Made by a program: the position numbers and the translations under genes. The notes under the pieces were generated by a model. That model was not told the DNA's origin and did not search any database. It worked only from the letters and a program-made list of their open reading frames with translations. A stretch of 64,000 nucleotides of DNA from CAZMXP01 sp964570285 (GTDB lineage: Bacteria; Planctomycetota; PLA2), in the NCBI GenBank assembly GCA_964570285.1, contig CAZMXP010000012.1, positions 1-64,000 of the forward strand, given 5' to 3'. Below are positions 8,270 through 20,007 of the stretch, piece after piece. The number at the start of each line of letters is the position of its first letter. Positions within the stretch are counted from its first letter, which is position 1.

Positions 8270-9592
8270 ATGGTATCCATGACGGGGCGGGACGAGACGC
8301 TGCGGGCGCTGCGGGAGGCGGTGAGGGTCGCCCCGCGCAACGTCGACCTGCGGTTGCACCTCGCCTCCACGCTGCTCGCGTGGGGGATGGCGCAGGAGGC
8401 GGAGAGCGAGTTCCGCGCGGCGCTGGCGCAGGCGGCGGGCGACGCCCGGGCGAAGCTCGGGCTCGCCAACGCCTTCCTGCAGCAGGGCAAGGACGGGGAG
8501 GCGACCGTGCTCGTGGAGTCGCTGCTCTCCGGCGCCGACGCGACGGCCGAGGCCTACCTGCTGCATGCGCGCCTGCTGCTCAAGGGCGGGGATGCCGACC
8601 GCGCGGCGCGCGCCTACGGCGCCGCGCGCGACCTGAACCCGGACCTGCACGACGATGCGTTCGAGCGGATCGAGCAGCCGGCCAAGGTTTCCGCGCGGCG
8701 CGGGGGGGAGGAGGCGCCGCCCTCCACCGAGCTGGAGCGGCCCGCCGTGCGCTTCGCCGACGTCGGCGGCATGGAGGATCTGAAGGAGCAGATCCGGCTC
8801 AAGATCATCCACCCGATGATGCACCCGGACCTCTACGCCGCGTACGGCAAGAAGGCGGGCGGCGGAATGCTGCTCTTCGGGCCGCCCGGCTGCGGCAAGA
8901 CGCTGATCGCCCGCGCGACCGCGGGCGAGGCGAAAGCCTCCTTCCACAGCGTCGGCATCGAGGACGTCGTCAACAAGTGGTTCGGCGAGACGGAGCAGCG
9001 GCTCCACGCGCACTGCCAGGCGGCACGGGCGAACGCGCCCTGCGTGATCTTCTTCGACGAACTCGACGCGCTCGGAACCTCCCGCCGCCGCGCCCACGAG
9101 GACACGACGCGCCGGCTGATCAACCTGCTGCTCTCCGAGATGGACGGCGTCAAGTACGACAACGAGGGCGTGCTCTTCCTCGCGGCGACCAACATGCCGT
9201 GGGATGTCGATCCCGCGCTGCGCCGGCCCGGGCGCTTCGACCGGGTCCTCTTCGTGCCCCCCCCGGACCCCCCCGGACGCGCCGAGATCCTGAAGGCGAT
9301 GCTCCAGGGCAAGCCCGCCGCCAGCATCGACTTCGCGGCGCTGGCGAAGCGCACCGACGGCCACACCGGCGCCGACCTGAGGGGGATCGTGGATGCGGCC
9401 ATCGAGGCGAAGCTCGCGGAGGCGATGAGGAAGGGCGTCCCGGTGCCGATCACGACGCGCGACCTCGCCGACGCCGCGAAGCGCGCGAAGCCGATCGCCA
9501 ACGAGTGGTTCGCCACCGCGCGCAACTACGCGCTCTACGCGAACGAAGGCGGCATGTACGACGACGTGCTCCGCTACCTCGGCCTCTCGTAG
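8270..9592 (+). CDS. TPR-AAA+ ATPase (CDC48/proteasomal-ATPase type)
   Basis: A 440-residue ATPase. Residues 1-125 are TPR-like helical pairs. The AAA+ module starts at RFADVGGMEDLK (about 160) and has Walker A GPPGCGKT (204-211), Walker B VIFFDELDAL (D263/E264), sensor-1 AATN, and arginine-finger RRPGRFDR. This is the classical AAA clade shared by FtsH, CDC48 and proteasomal ATPases, but no protease domain or membrane anchor is attached. A C8-GGA-C7 tract (9257-9274) encodes the PPPDPPG turn. The start could be 8270 or 8279. It lies just after a palindrome and lacks a clear ribosome-binding site. Two TPR-membrane proteins follow within the same run of genes, suggesting a joint remodelling role (inference). 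Confidence 0.9.
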   Translation: MVSMTGRDETLRALREAVRVAPRNVDLRLHLASTLLAWGMAQEAESEFRAALAQAAGDARAKLGLANAFLQQGKDGEATVLVESLLSGADATAEAYLLHARLLLKGGDADRAARAYGAARDLNPDLHDDAFERIEQPAKVSARRGGEEAPPSTELERPAVRFADVGGMEDLKEQIRLKIIHPMMHPDLYAAYGKKAGGGMLLFGPPGCGKTLIARATAGEAKASFHSVGIEDVVNKWFGETEQRLHAHCQAARANAPCVIFFDELDALGTSRRRAHEDTTRRLINLLLSEMDGVKYDNEGVLFLAATNMPWDVDPALRRPGRFDRVLFVPPPDPPGRAEILKAMLQGKPAASIDFAALAKRTDGHTGADLRGIVDAAIEAKLAEAMRKGVPVPITTRDLADAAKRAKPIANEWFATARNYALYANEGGMYDDVLRYLGLS

Positions 9593-9596
9593 CGCG

Positions 9597-10838
9597 ATGG
9601 CCGACCCCGACCTGGTGCGCAGGCTGCACGACGGGGGACGGTGGAAGGAGGCGCTGCGGGTCGCGCGGAGGATCCTCGCGATCCACCCCGGCGACTCCTA
9701 CACGCTCTACTACGCCGCATCGTGCCACAAGCGGCTCGGACATCGCTGGCGGGCGCTGCGGTTCGCGCGGCGTGCCGTGGCGGCGGATCCGTTCGACAAG
9801 AGGATGCATATCGGCCTCTCGCTCGTCTACGCGTGGAGGGAGATGCCGCGCCGCGCGATCCTCGCCATGCGCGACGCACTCGCCCTCGATCCGGAGGACA
9901 TCGCGACGCATCGCGCGCATGCCCGCCTCTTCGTCGATCTCGATCGCTACGAAGAGGCGATCGACGCGGCGAGAGGCGGGCTCCGGCTGGAGCCCCACGA
10001 CACCGACCTCCTCGACACCCTCGCGATCTCGCTGTCGCTTCTCGGGAAGCACGCGGCGGCGGAGGGGGTCACCCGGACGGTGCTGCACCGGGATCCCGAG
10101 GAGCAGACCGCGCATGCGCGCCTCGGCTGGATCGGCCTGACCGGGGGGAGCACGAGGGCCGCCGAGGAGAACTTCCGCGAAGCGCTGCGCCTCGATCCGC
10201 ACGATGACCATGCCCGGGAGGGACTGCTCTACGCGCTGCGCTCACGCTTCATCGTCTACCGGGCGCTCTTCCGGTTCGTGCTCTGGGTGCACTCCCGTCC
10301 GAAGTGGGTGCGCCGGTTCGCGCTGGCGGGCGGGTTCGCCGGCCTCATGGGTCTCGCCATCCTGGCTGTCGGCTCGCCGCTCGCCGCGCCGGCAGCCCTC
10401 CTCCCATGGCTCTGGCTGCTCTGTGCCTTCCTGGGCCCCCTCCTCGTCCAGCCCTTCGTCGACCTGGCGCTCCGCCTCCGTCCGAGCACCGTGCCAGTCC
10501 TGCGAAGGGATCACATGATCGCTCTCGATCTCTTCGCGGCCTTCCTCCTCTTTGTGGCGGCTACCTCGAGTCGGGTGCCCGCACTTGCGAAGATCCTGCT
10601 GGCGACCGCTCCGCTCCTCGCCAGCGCGGTCTGGCATGTGGCGACTTGGCCCAATCTGCCGAGCCGCAGATCGATCCGCCGCGCGGCGCAAGTCGCGGCG
10701 GGCATGCCGCTCCTCTGGGCTTGCGTCACCGGCCTGCTCCGGCCCCGCCTGCTGTCGAGCGCGATCGCGATTCTCGTGCTCGGCTGCCTTCTCCTCCTCC
10801 TCTACGCGCGACGACTCGCCAGGCGCGACGCGATCTGA
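9597..10838 (+). CDS. TPR protein with C-terminal membrane segments (paralog A)
   Basis: A 413-residue protein starting 4 bp after the AAA+ gene. Residues 1-220 contain about six TPR units (for example ALALDPEDIATHRAHARLF and ALRLDPHDDHAREGLL). From about 240 to the end there are five or six hydrophobic segments, so the TPR domain is probably cytoplasmic and membrane-tethered. It is clearly paralogous over the TPR part to the next gene: both begin with LVRxLHDGGR and share the phrase HARLGWIGL. The C-terminal membrane part is longer here. The pairing with the AAA+ protein suggests an adaptor or scaffold (inference). Confidence 0.8.
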   Translation: MADPDLVRRLHDGGRWKEALRVARRILAIHPGDSYTLYYAASCHKRLGHRWRALRFARRAVAADPFDKRMHIGLSLVYAWREMPRRAILAMRDALALDPEDIATHRAHARLFVDLDRYEEAIDAARGGLRLEPHDTDLLDTLAISLSLLGKHAAAEGVTRTVLHRDPEEQTAHARLGWIGLTGGSTRAAEENFREALRLDPHDDHAREGLLYALRSRFIVYRALFRFVLWVHSRPKWVRRFALAGGFAGLMGLAILAVGSPLAAPAALLPWLWLLCAFLGPLLVQPFVDLALRLRPSTVPVLRRDHMIALDLFAAFLLFVAATSSRVPALAKILLATAPLLASAVWHVATWPNLPSRRSIRRAAQVAAGMPLLWACVTGLLRPRLLSSAIAILVLGCLLLLLYARRLARRDAI

Positions 10839-11002
10839 TCCCGACCCGCGGCTGTTCGCGCCGCGACGCGGCCCGCGCTAGAATCAGAACGCTGGGCGGC
10901 AGGGCGGGGGGGCGGATGCCAGACGGGTCCACCCCGATCCCGCTCGCTCCGGCGCCGTCCGAGACGGCAGCCCGCCCCGCGCGGACCGCATGCCCCGATG
11001 CC

Positions 11003-11884
11003 ATGGACGAACCCGCACTGGTCCGCGAACTCCACGACGGCGGCCGCTACAGGGAGGCGCTCGTCGTCGCGAAGCGCGTCCTCCGGCTCGTCCCCTCCCA
11101 CGCCGACACGCTGCTCTGCGTCTCCTCCTGCCACGCCGTGCTGGGCCACCGCCGCCGCGCGCTCAAGTACGCGCGGCGCGCCGTCGCCGCCGCCCCGTTC
11201 GACATCGGCACCCGCGTCTGGCTCGCCGAGGTCTACGCGAGGCGCCCGGACACGCGGCGCGCGCTGCGGACGATGGACGAGGCGCTCGCCCTCGACCCGG
11301 AGAACCTCTACACGCATCGCAAGCATGGCGCGCTCCTCCTGCACCTGCGCAGGAACGCGCAGGCGGCGCGGGACGCGTTGCGCCTCGATCCGCGCGATCC
11401 CGAGCTGCTCGACCAGCTCGCGCAGGCGCTCACGCGCCTCGGTCGCCGCAAGGAGGCCAGCGCGGTCACGAGGAGCGCGCTCTCGGAGGATCCCGAGCAC
11501 CAGCCGGCCCACGCCAGGCTCGGCTGGATCGGGCTCGCGGGTGGCAGGCATGCGGACGCCGTGCTCCACTTCCGCGAGGCGCTGCGCCTCGACCCGCACG
11601 ACGATCGTGCCCGCCATGGCCTGCTCGACGCGCTGCGCTCCAGCACCTTCCTCTACCGCTGGCCGCTGCGGCTCGTCTTCTGGGTCACGTCGAGGCCCCC
11701 TTGGCTCACGCTGTGCCTCATCGCCGGCGGGGCCGGGCCGCTCTGGCTGCTGTCGGCTGCCGCCGAGGGTACGTCGCTCGAGACGCCCGCCGCGCTCGCC
11801 CCTTGGACGGTGGCGCTGTTCTTCCTCGCCTGGGGGCTCTTCTTCCTCGCGGCGGACCGGGTCGCGAAGCGCGAGGGGATCTGA
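11003..11884 (+). CDS. TPR protein with C-terminal membrane segments (paralog B)
   Basis: A 293-residue paralog of the preceding TPR-membrane protein. ATG 11003 is chosen because MDEPALVRELHDGGR aligns with the start of paralog A; an upstream in-frame ATG near 10915 would add a Pro/Ala-rich tail. TPR units run to about residue 210, then two hydrophobic segments (LTLCLIAGGAGPLWLLSA and TVALFFLAWGLFFLA) and a basic tail ending KREGI, like the RRDAI end of paralog A. The tandem duplication has been followed by loss of part of the membrane region in this copy. It is the last gene before a convergent hairpin. Confidence 0.75.
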   Translation: MDEPALVRELHDGGRYREALVVAKRVLRLVPSHADTLLCVSSCHAVLGHRRRALKYARRAVAAAPFDIGTRVWLAEVYARRPDTRRALRTMDEALALDPENLYTHRKHGALLLHLRRNAQAARDALRLDPRDPELLDQLAQALTRLGRRKEASAVTRSALSEDPEHQPAHARLGWIGLAGGRHADAVLHFREALRLDPHDDRARHGLLDALRSSTFLYRWPLRLVFWVTSRPPWLTLCLIAGGAGPLWLLSAAAEGTSLETPAALAPWTVALFFLAWGLFFLAADRVAKREGI

Positions 11885-11934
11885 ACCGCCGCCGCCGGCG
11901 CAGCGGGTCCGCCAGAGCTGGAATCCGGCCGCCG

Positions 11935-11997
11935 AGCCTGGCTCATTGGTTCCGCTGTGCGTGGGATTCCCCAAGAGCGGAACTAATGAGCCAGGCT
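11935..11997. terminator. Long hairpin between convergent genes
   Basis: Arms AGCCTGGCTCATTGGTTCCG and AGCGGAACTAATGAGCCAGG (22 bp including flanks, one mismatch) surround an 18-20 base loop. It lies between the TPR gene and the convergent RND pump gene. It probably acts as a bidirectional terminator or is an extragenic palindromic repeat. There is no T-run. Confidence 0.6.
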
Positions 11998-12007
11998 CGC
12001 GACTGAT

Positions 12008-15316
<3,309 letters not shown>

Positions 15317-15319
15317 CGG

Positions 15320-16540
15320 CTACTCCCCCCGGCCTTCGACGACCGTGACCTGCTGCCCCGGCCGCAGCCGCTCGTTGCCGCGCACGACGACCTTCTGCCC
15401 CTCCGCGACGGGCCCCGTCACCGCGATCCAGCCGTCCTCGGCGAGGCCGGCCTCGACCGGCACCGGCCGCACCGTCGAGTCCGCCTCGCCGACGACGTAG
15501 ACCATCGGCGACGGCCCGCCGAGCACGAGCGCGTCCTTCGGCACGAGCAGCGTGTCGGCGGGCTCGCCCACCGCGAGCACGACGCGCGCGAACATGCCCG
15601 CCTTCAGGCGGACGCTCCCGCCCTCCGGCGCGTTCGCGACCCGCACCTTGACCGGGAAGGTGCGCGCCCGCGCGTCGCCGCTCGGCACGATGTGCGCGAC
15701 CCTGCCGTCGAACGCGACGCCGGGCAGCGCGCCGACGGTCACCGCCGCCTTCGCGCCGAGGCGCACGCCGCCGACGTAGTCCTCGAGCACAGGCACGAGG
15801 ATGTCGGCCTCGTCGAGGGCGGCGATCTCGACGACGGGCGAGCCCTTGCCGAGCCACTGCCCCACCTCGGTGTGCTCGCGCACGACATAGCCGGCGAAGG
15901 GCGCGAGGATCGTGTGGCGCTTCAGGTCCTCGTCGAGGCGGTCGACGGCGGCCTGCTGCGCGGCGACGCCCGCGCGCGCCTGCTCCTTGCGCTCGGCGCG
16001 CGGGCCCGCCTCGACGAGGCGCACCCCCTCCTCCTCCTCGCGCACCTTCTCCTCCCCCCTCGCCGCGGCGAGCGAGGTCTCCTTGACCTCGTCCTCGGTC
16101 ACGCTGCCCTTCTCGAAGAGCGCGCGGGTGCGCTCCTCCTTCCAGCGGCTCAGCTCGAGGTCGGCCTTGGCCTGTCCGAGGCGCGCCTGCGCCTGCGCGC
16201 GCTCCTCGGGGCGGGCGCCGTTCTCGAGCTCGAGCAGCTCCTGCTTGCGCTGGAGCAGCAGCGCCTGCGCGACGGCGAGGTCGAGCTCGAGCGCCCGGGT
16301 GCGCAGCCGGCAGAGCGGCTGGCCCTCCTCGACGCGCTCGCCCTCGTGCACGAGGTAGGCGACGACGAGCCCTTCGACCTCGGTGCCGACCGTGCTCGTG
16401 CGCGACGGCACGACGGTGCCGACGAAGGTGCGGCCCGGCACGACCTTCTTGCGCTTGACGGCGGCGACCTCGACGTTGGTGGGGCCGCCCTGCGCGAGCA
16501 GCAGGCCGGCCATCGCGACCAGCGGTGCGAACGATCTCAT
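15320..16540 (-). CDS. RND periplasmic adaptor (membrane-fusion protein, HlyD/AcrA type)
   Basis: A 406-residue exported protein. The start MRSFAPLVAMAG at 16540 overlaps the MarR stop, which decides it over longer readings. A signal peptide is followed by a lipoyl half (VEGLVVAYLVHEGERVEEGQ), a long Glu/Arg/Ala-rich coiled-coil hairpin (about 85-205), the second lipoyl half (ILAPFAGYVVREHTEVGQW) and beta-barrel/membrane-proximal domains. The family links the inner-membrane pump to an outer-membrane channel. The hairpin is rich in alanine and charged residues, as is usual. Encoded between the MarR regulator and the pump. Confidence 0.93.
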   Translation of the reverse strand: MRSFAPLVAMAGLLLAQGGPTNVEVAAVKRKKVVPGRTFVGTVVPSRTSTVGTEVEGLVVAYLVHEGERVEEGQPLCRLRTRALELDLAVAQALLLQRKQELLELENGARPEERAQAQARLGQAKADLELSRWKEERTRALFEKGSVTEDEVKETSLAAARGEEKVREEEEGVRLVEAGPRAERKEQARAGVAAQQAAVDRLDEDLKRHTILAPFAGYVVREHTEVGQWLGKGSPVVEIAALDEADILVPVLEDYVGGVRLGAKAAVTVGALPGVAFDGRVAHIVPSGDARARTFPVKVRVANAPEGGSVRLKAGMFARVVLAVGEPADTLLVPKDALVLGGPSPMVYVVGEADSTVRPVPVEAGLAEDGWIAVTGPVAEGQKVVVRGNERLRPGQQVTVVEGRGE

Positions 16541-16995
16541 CGTTGGGTCTCCTCGTAGCCGAGGTTCTTGCGGAGGCGGGCGAGGGTGCTCCGGAGGGCG
16601 TGCAGCCGCGTGGGGCCGAGGCCCTCGGAGGCGCGCGCGCGGACGCGCAGCGCCCCTTCGGAGATGCGCTTCCAGATGGGGCGCACCGCCGGCGTCAGGC
16701 GGATGATCTTCCGGCGCGCGTCGCCGGGGCATGCCACGCGCTCGATCCAGCCGCGCCGCTGCATCCGGTCGAGCAGCCCCTTCAGCGTCGGCGGCTCCAC
16801 GCCGACCCGCTGCGCCAGTTCGGCCTGGCAGCACTCCCCCTCCGCGGCGAGCCAGCCGATCACCTGCCACTGCGGGAAGGTGATCCCGTGCGGCGCGAGT
16901 TCCTCGTTCAGCGCGCGCTGGAGCGCGCGGGCCGTCGTGACGACCCAGTAGCCGACGCTCTCCTCGAAATCGTATTGCAGGAGGGTCCTCGCCAT
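16537..16995 (-). CDS. MarR-family transcriptional regulator
   Basis: A 152-residue winged-helix regulator: FPQWQVIGWLAAEG (helix 2/3 region), QAELAQRVGVEPPTLKGLLD (recognition helix), then wing RRGWIERVACPGDARRKIIRLT. First gene of the efflux operon, overlapping the adaptor start by 4 bp. A perfect 16-bp palindrome ends one base before its ATG, leaving no room for a ribosome-binding site. The message is therefore probably leaderless and the gene autoregulated (inference). MarR proteins typically repress an adjacent efflux operon until a phenolic or drug ligand binds. Confidence 0.92.
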   Translation of the reverse strand: MARTLLQYDFEESVGYWVVTTARALQRALNEELAPHGITFPQWQVIGWLAAEGECCQAELAQRVGVEPPTLKGLLDRMQRRGWIERVACPGDARRKIIRLTPAVRPIWKRISEGALRVRARASEGLGPTRLHALRSTLARLRKNLGYEETQR

Positions 16996-16996
16996 T

Positions 16997-17012
16997 CGTT
17001 AGCATGCTAACG
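16997..17012. promoter_or_regulatory. Candidate MarR operator
   Basis: A perfect palindrome CGTTAGCATGCTAACG, centred 10 bp upstream of the MarR start codon and between divergent genes. TTAGCATGCTAA-like sites are typical of MarR-family operators. It is AT-rich in a very GC-rich background. It could also affect the divergent DUF192 gene at 17045. Confidence 0.75.
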
Positions 17013-17044
17013 GATGCGCCAAGTTCCCCGGCCCGGCTGGTAGC

Positions 17045-17524
17045 ATGGACGCCCGCGTGAGACCCGCCTTCGCCCTGGCCTGCCTCCTCGCCGCCGCCTG
17101 TTCCAGCGGCGGCGCGGCGCCGCCGGCCGGGGCGGACCTGAGCGGCTTCCGCGTCGCGCGCATGGCGGTCGAGGGCGTCGACTTCGAGACCTACCTCGCG
17201 GAGACGCCGGCGCAGCGCGCGCAGGGGTTCATGTTCGCGACGCTGGACCAGGCGGCCCCGCTCGGCGACGGCACGCCGCGCGGCATGCTCTTCGTGTTTC
17301 CCGGCGACTCCTTCCTCAGCTTCTTCATGCGCAACACGTACATCGCGCTCGACCTCGCCTACGCGACCGCCGACGGCCGGATCGTCGAGATCCACCCGCT
17401 GACGCCGCTCGACGAGACGCCGGTCGTCGCGTCGCAGCCGGTCCGCTACGCCTTCGAGGCGCTGCGCGGCACCTTCGCCGACCACGGCATCGCCGTCGGC
17501 GCGGTGATGGCGATCCCGCCGTAG
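17045..17524 (+). CDS. DUF192-family lipoprotein
   Basis: A 159-residue lipoprotein (CLLAAAC, lipobox Cys19) with a DUF192 domain. The family pattern is clear: TPAQRAQGFMFAT, GMLFVFPGDSFLSFFMRNTYIALDLAYA, and IVEIHPLTPLDETPV. DUF192 proteins are small beta-barrel exported proteins of unknown biochemical role. It is divergent from the MarR gene, 50 bp away, so the palindrome at 16997 may influence both. A paired G-tract follows the stop. Confidence 0.88.
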   Translation: MDARVRPAFALACLLAAACSSGGAAPPAGADLSGFRVARMAVEGVDFETYLAETPAQRAQGFMFATLDQAAPLGDGTPRGMLFVFPGDSFLSFFMRNTYIALDLAYATADGRIVEIHPLTPLDETPVVASQPVRYAFEALRGTFADHGIAVGAVMAIPP

Positions 17525-17526
17525 CA

Positions 17527-17551
17527 GGGGAGGGGGCCCGGGGGAGGGGGG
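17527..17551. repeat. Multiple G-tract, intergenic
   Basis: G4-A-G5-CCC-G5-A-G6 between the DUF192 gene and a convergent small gene. Four G runs in 25 bp meet the usual G-quadruplex pattern. Confidence 0.75.
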
Positions 17552-17580
17552 CGGGACCGGCGACCCCGGCTCCCGGCCCG

Positions 17581-17793
17581 CTACCGGATCTCGTAGTCCG
17601 CGTCGATGACCTTGCCGGGCGGCGCGGCCGGAGGCGGGCGCGCGGCGAACTTGCGGCGCAGGTACCAGCGGAGAATCGGCCCCGCGATCAGAAGCACCAC
17701 GAAGAGCACGAGAAAGGCGCGGAGCAGGAAGCGCGCGAAGAGCAGCAGCAGCGCGAGGCCGAGGGCGAGACGGAGCAGCGGGCGCCACCTCAT
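17581..17793 (-). CDS. Small membrane protein
   Basis: A 70-residue protein starting at ATG 17793, which overlaps the NUDIX stop by 4 bp. It has two adjacent hydrophobic segments (LLRLALGLALLLLFARFLL and AFLVLFVVLLIAGPILRWYL) and a basic Pro-rich tail ending KVIDADYEIR. The tail motif IDADYEIR resembles the end of small DUF4834-like membrane proteins, but that assignment is weak. It is translationally coupled to the NUDIX hydrolase. Confidence 0.7.
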   Translation of the reverse strand: MRWRPLLRLALGLALLLLFARFLLRAFLVLFVVLLIAGPILRWYLRRKFAARPPPAAPPGKVIDADYEIR

Positions 17794-18296
17794 CGGGAGA
17801 ACCAGAGGCCGACGAAGACCTTCTCGTCGACCAGCGCGCCCCCCTTCGCGCGCGCCTTCAGGAACGCGGGCACCTCGTCGAGCGCCACCGCGAAGCTCTC
17901 GATCTCTTCCGAGCCGTCGCCGCCGCCCGCGCCGGTCCGCTTCACGCCGCGGGCGAGGAAGAAGGTCACGCGTTCGCTCGTCAGTCCGGCGCTCGGCGTG
18001 AAGGTGCCGATCTCCTTCAGCTTGCCCGCCTCGTATCCGGTCTCCTCCAGGAGTTCGCGGCGCGCGGCGCTCTCGAGCGTCTCCGCGCCCTCGTCCCCCG
18101 CGAGACCCGCGGGCAGCTCGACGACGCGCGCGCCGACCGCGGGACGCATCTGCTCCACGAGCACGATCTCCCGCTTGCGCGTCAGCGCGACGATCGCGAC
18201 GATCCCCGTGACGTTCCGGCGCTCGACATACTCCCACTGCCCCGACCGCACGAGCCGCAGGTATTTGCCCTCGCCAAGGAGATCCTTGAACTTCAT
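17790..18296 (-). CDS. NUDIX hydrolase, ADP-ribose pyrophosphatase type
   Basis: A 168-residue NUDIX protein. The Nudix box is visible around residue 80 (ESAARRELLEETGYEAG, with the catalytic REL-EE-TG core). The leading Gly of the box is shifted by one position. Upstream, VVELPAGLAGDEG matches the ELPAG signature of ADP-ribose/nucleoside-diphosphate-sugar hydrolases. It probably cleaves ADP-ribose or similar to AMP and a sugar phosphate. The ATG at 18296 has a G-rich ribosome-binding site. Divergent from the M23 peptidase gene, 24 bp away. Confidence 0.9.
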   Translation of the reverse strand: MKFKDLLGEGKYLRLVRSGQWEYVERRNVTGIVAIVALTRKREIVLVEQMRPAVGARVVELPAGLAGDEGAETLESAARRELLEETGYEAGKLKEIGTFTPSAGLTSERVTFFLARGVKRTGAGGGDGSEEIESFAVALDEVPAFLKARAKGGALVDEKVFVGLWFSR

Positions 18297-18320
18297 CCCC
18301 CCACTCTATACTCACGTGGC

Positions 18321-19898
18321 GTGCCCCTCCTCATCCTGATCCTCTGCACGCTCGCCGGCTGGGGCAAGGACATCAACCCGGGTGCCGGCCCCCAACTGCT
18401 GAACCTCGTCGCCGAGGACCTCGCGAAGCTGCGGAAGGGCGAGATCGCGCTCGACGCCTTCCTCGCCGCCCACGGCGAGAAGCGCATCGAGGCGCTGAAG
18501 CGCTTCCGCAATCCCGACCTGCTGCCGCTCTTCCTGCGGCTGCTCGAATCCCCCGACTGGAAGGTGCAGCACCGCGCGCTCTTCGCGCTCGAGTACTACC
18601 GCGATCCGGCCGCCATCGATGCCGCGCTGCCGCTGCTCCAGCATCCGCACCGCCGGCTCCGCGAGAAGGCGGCGATCGCGCTGATCAAGCTGTGGGACGG
18701 CCGCAAGCCTCCGGCCGATTGGGAGGGGGTCCGGGGGAGGGAGGGCGACTTCCACGTGCGCGCCTGCTTCGACGCGCTCGCGCTGCGCTTCGCGGGGCGG
18801 CTCCCCGTCGAGCGCGTCCATGAGGAGATCCGCGAGACCGGCCAGCGGGGGCTTCTCCTCGCGCCGTTCACGAGCGGGCTCGACCGCGCGACGACGAAGG
18901 TCTCCCGCACCGGCGCCGGCAGCGCGTCGAAGCTGCCCCCGAGCCCCCTGTGGAACTACCCCCTTCTCGGGTATGGCGAGGAAGAGGTCGAAGGCACCTC
19001 CCTCCAGCCCTTCGCGAACCTCCGCAGCGGCGGGAGCGTCTACCACACCGGGCAGGACGTCGGCGCCTGCCTCGACGGTTCGGGCTACTACGCGGCGGCG
19101 GACGGCGTCGTCAAGCTCGTACACAGCGGCAGCGACATGGGGACGCTGATCGTTCTCGAACACCTGCTGCCGAGCCGGGAACTCGTCTGCGCGATCTACA
19201 TGCACGGCGGCGACACCGTCTTCGTCAGGGCGGGCGACACCGTCGCGTGCGGCCAGCTCCTCGGCACGATGGGGATGTCGTTCAGCGTCGAGAACGGCGG
19301 CCACTTCGCGCACCTGCACTACGGCCTCTACCCGGGCGCCTTCGACATGGGACACAACTACGGCTACCGCGAGAGCAGCAAGGGGCTCGACGACTGGATC
19401 GACCCCGCGCGCTTCCTGCCGCAGTGGGTCGAGCGGACGCGGCCGCTGGTGGAGCGGCTGCGGCCGCTCTGCCGGGCGGTGGAGCGGATCGGCGTGCAGC
19501 TTTCGCGCGGCGAGTTCGCGCGCGCGTACGAGGCCGCGGTGCGCGTGCGCGAGCGCGCGCAGCCCGGCAGCGAGGAGCACGTGGACGCGACCTATCTCGC
19601 GGACATGGCGGCGAGCGCGCCGAAGAGCGCGCTCGCGCGGGCGACGCGCATCCGCGACATGGGCTATCCCGGCGACGCGCGCGACGAGCTGCGCGCGCAG
19701 GGATCGGCGCTGCGCGGCATCCCGGGGGCGGACGCGCTCGCGAAGGCGCTCGGCGAGTGGGAGAAGGACCCGCTCTTCGCGAAGGCGCTCAAGGGAGAGC
19801 CGCAGGTGGCCCGGGCGCTGCGCGCCGGCGACCGGGAGAAGCTCGCCCGTCTCCTCGCCGAATACGGCGACACCTGCCTCGCCGCCCGCCTCGGGTGA
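18321..19898 (+). CDS. M23 peptidase with N-terminal HEAT-like repeats
   Basis: A 525-residue exported protein with a GTG start and a short signal. Residues about 55-125 look like HEAT/PBS-lyase repeats (WKVQHRALFALEYYRDPAAI, RRLREKAAIALIKLWDG). Residues about 235-370 form an M23 (LytM/lysostaphin-like) zinc peptidase with H242-x3-D246 and the H331-x-H333 motif in GGHFAHLHYGLY. A helical C-terminal domain follows. M23 enzymes cut peptidoglycan cross-bridges. A G5-TCC-G5 tract (18721-18745) separates the two domains, encoding a linker. The TGA stop is supplied by the first bases of a palindromic repeat. Confidence 0.88.
   Translation: MPLLILILCTLAGWGKDINPGAGPQLLNLVAEDLAKLRKGEIALDAFLAAHGEKRIEALKRFRNPDLLPLFLRLLESPDWKVQHRALFALEYYRDPAAIDAALPLLQHPHRRLREKAAIALIKLWDGRKPPADWEGVRGREGDFHVRACFDALALRFAGRLPVERVHEEIRETGQRGLLLAPFTSGLDRATTKVSRTGAGSASKLPPSPLWNYPLLGYGEEEVEGTSLQPFANLRSGGSVYHTGQDVGACLDGSGYYAAADGVVKLVHSGSDMGTLIVLEHLLPSRELVCAIYMHGGDTVFVRAGDTVACGQLLGTMGMSFSVENGGHFAHLHYGLYPGAFDMGHNYGYRESSKGLDDWIDPARFLPQWVERTRPLVERLRPLCRAVERIGVQLSRGEFARAYEAAVRVRERAQPGSEEHVDATYLADMAASAPKSALARATRIRDMGYPGDARDELRAQGSALRGIPGADALAKALGEWEKDPLFAKALKGEPQVARALRAGDREKLARLLAEYGDTCLAARLG
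18721..18745. repeat. Paired G-tract in M23 gene linker
   Basis: G3-A-G5-TCC-G5-A-G3-A-G3, in frame, coding for the linker WEGVRGREGD between the HEAT-like and M23 parts. Confidence 0.7.
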
Positions 19899-20007
19899 AT
19901 GGGGTCTGACCCCTTTCACCCGATCTATCGCCAAAGGCGTTGGCAGGCCGGGCATCGCATCGGCCCTGGCGATCTTGCGGGACAAAGGGGTCAGACCCCT
20001 TTGTCTC
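19893..20007. repeat. Composite palindromic repeat, two GGGGTCAGACCCC units
   Basis: Two hairpins, GGGTGAATGGGGTC / GACCCCTTTCACCC (19893-19921, one mismatch) and GGGACAAAGGGGTC / GACCCCTTTGTCTC (19979-20007). They are separated by 57 bp that carry a further inverted repeat (ATCGCCA ... TGGCGAT). The unit sits exactly between convergent genes: its first TGA is the stop of the M23 gene and its last TCA (TGA on minus) is the stop of threonine synthase. It resembles bacterial interspersed mosaic elements. Confidence 0.85.
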
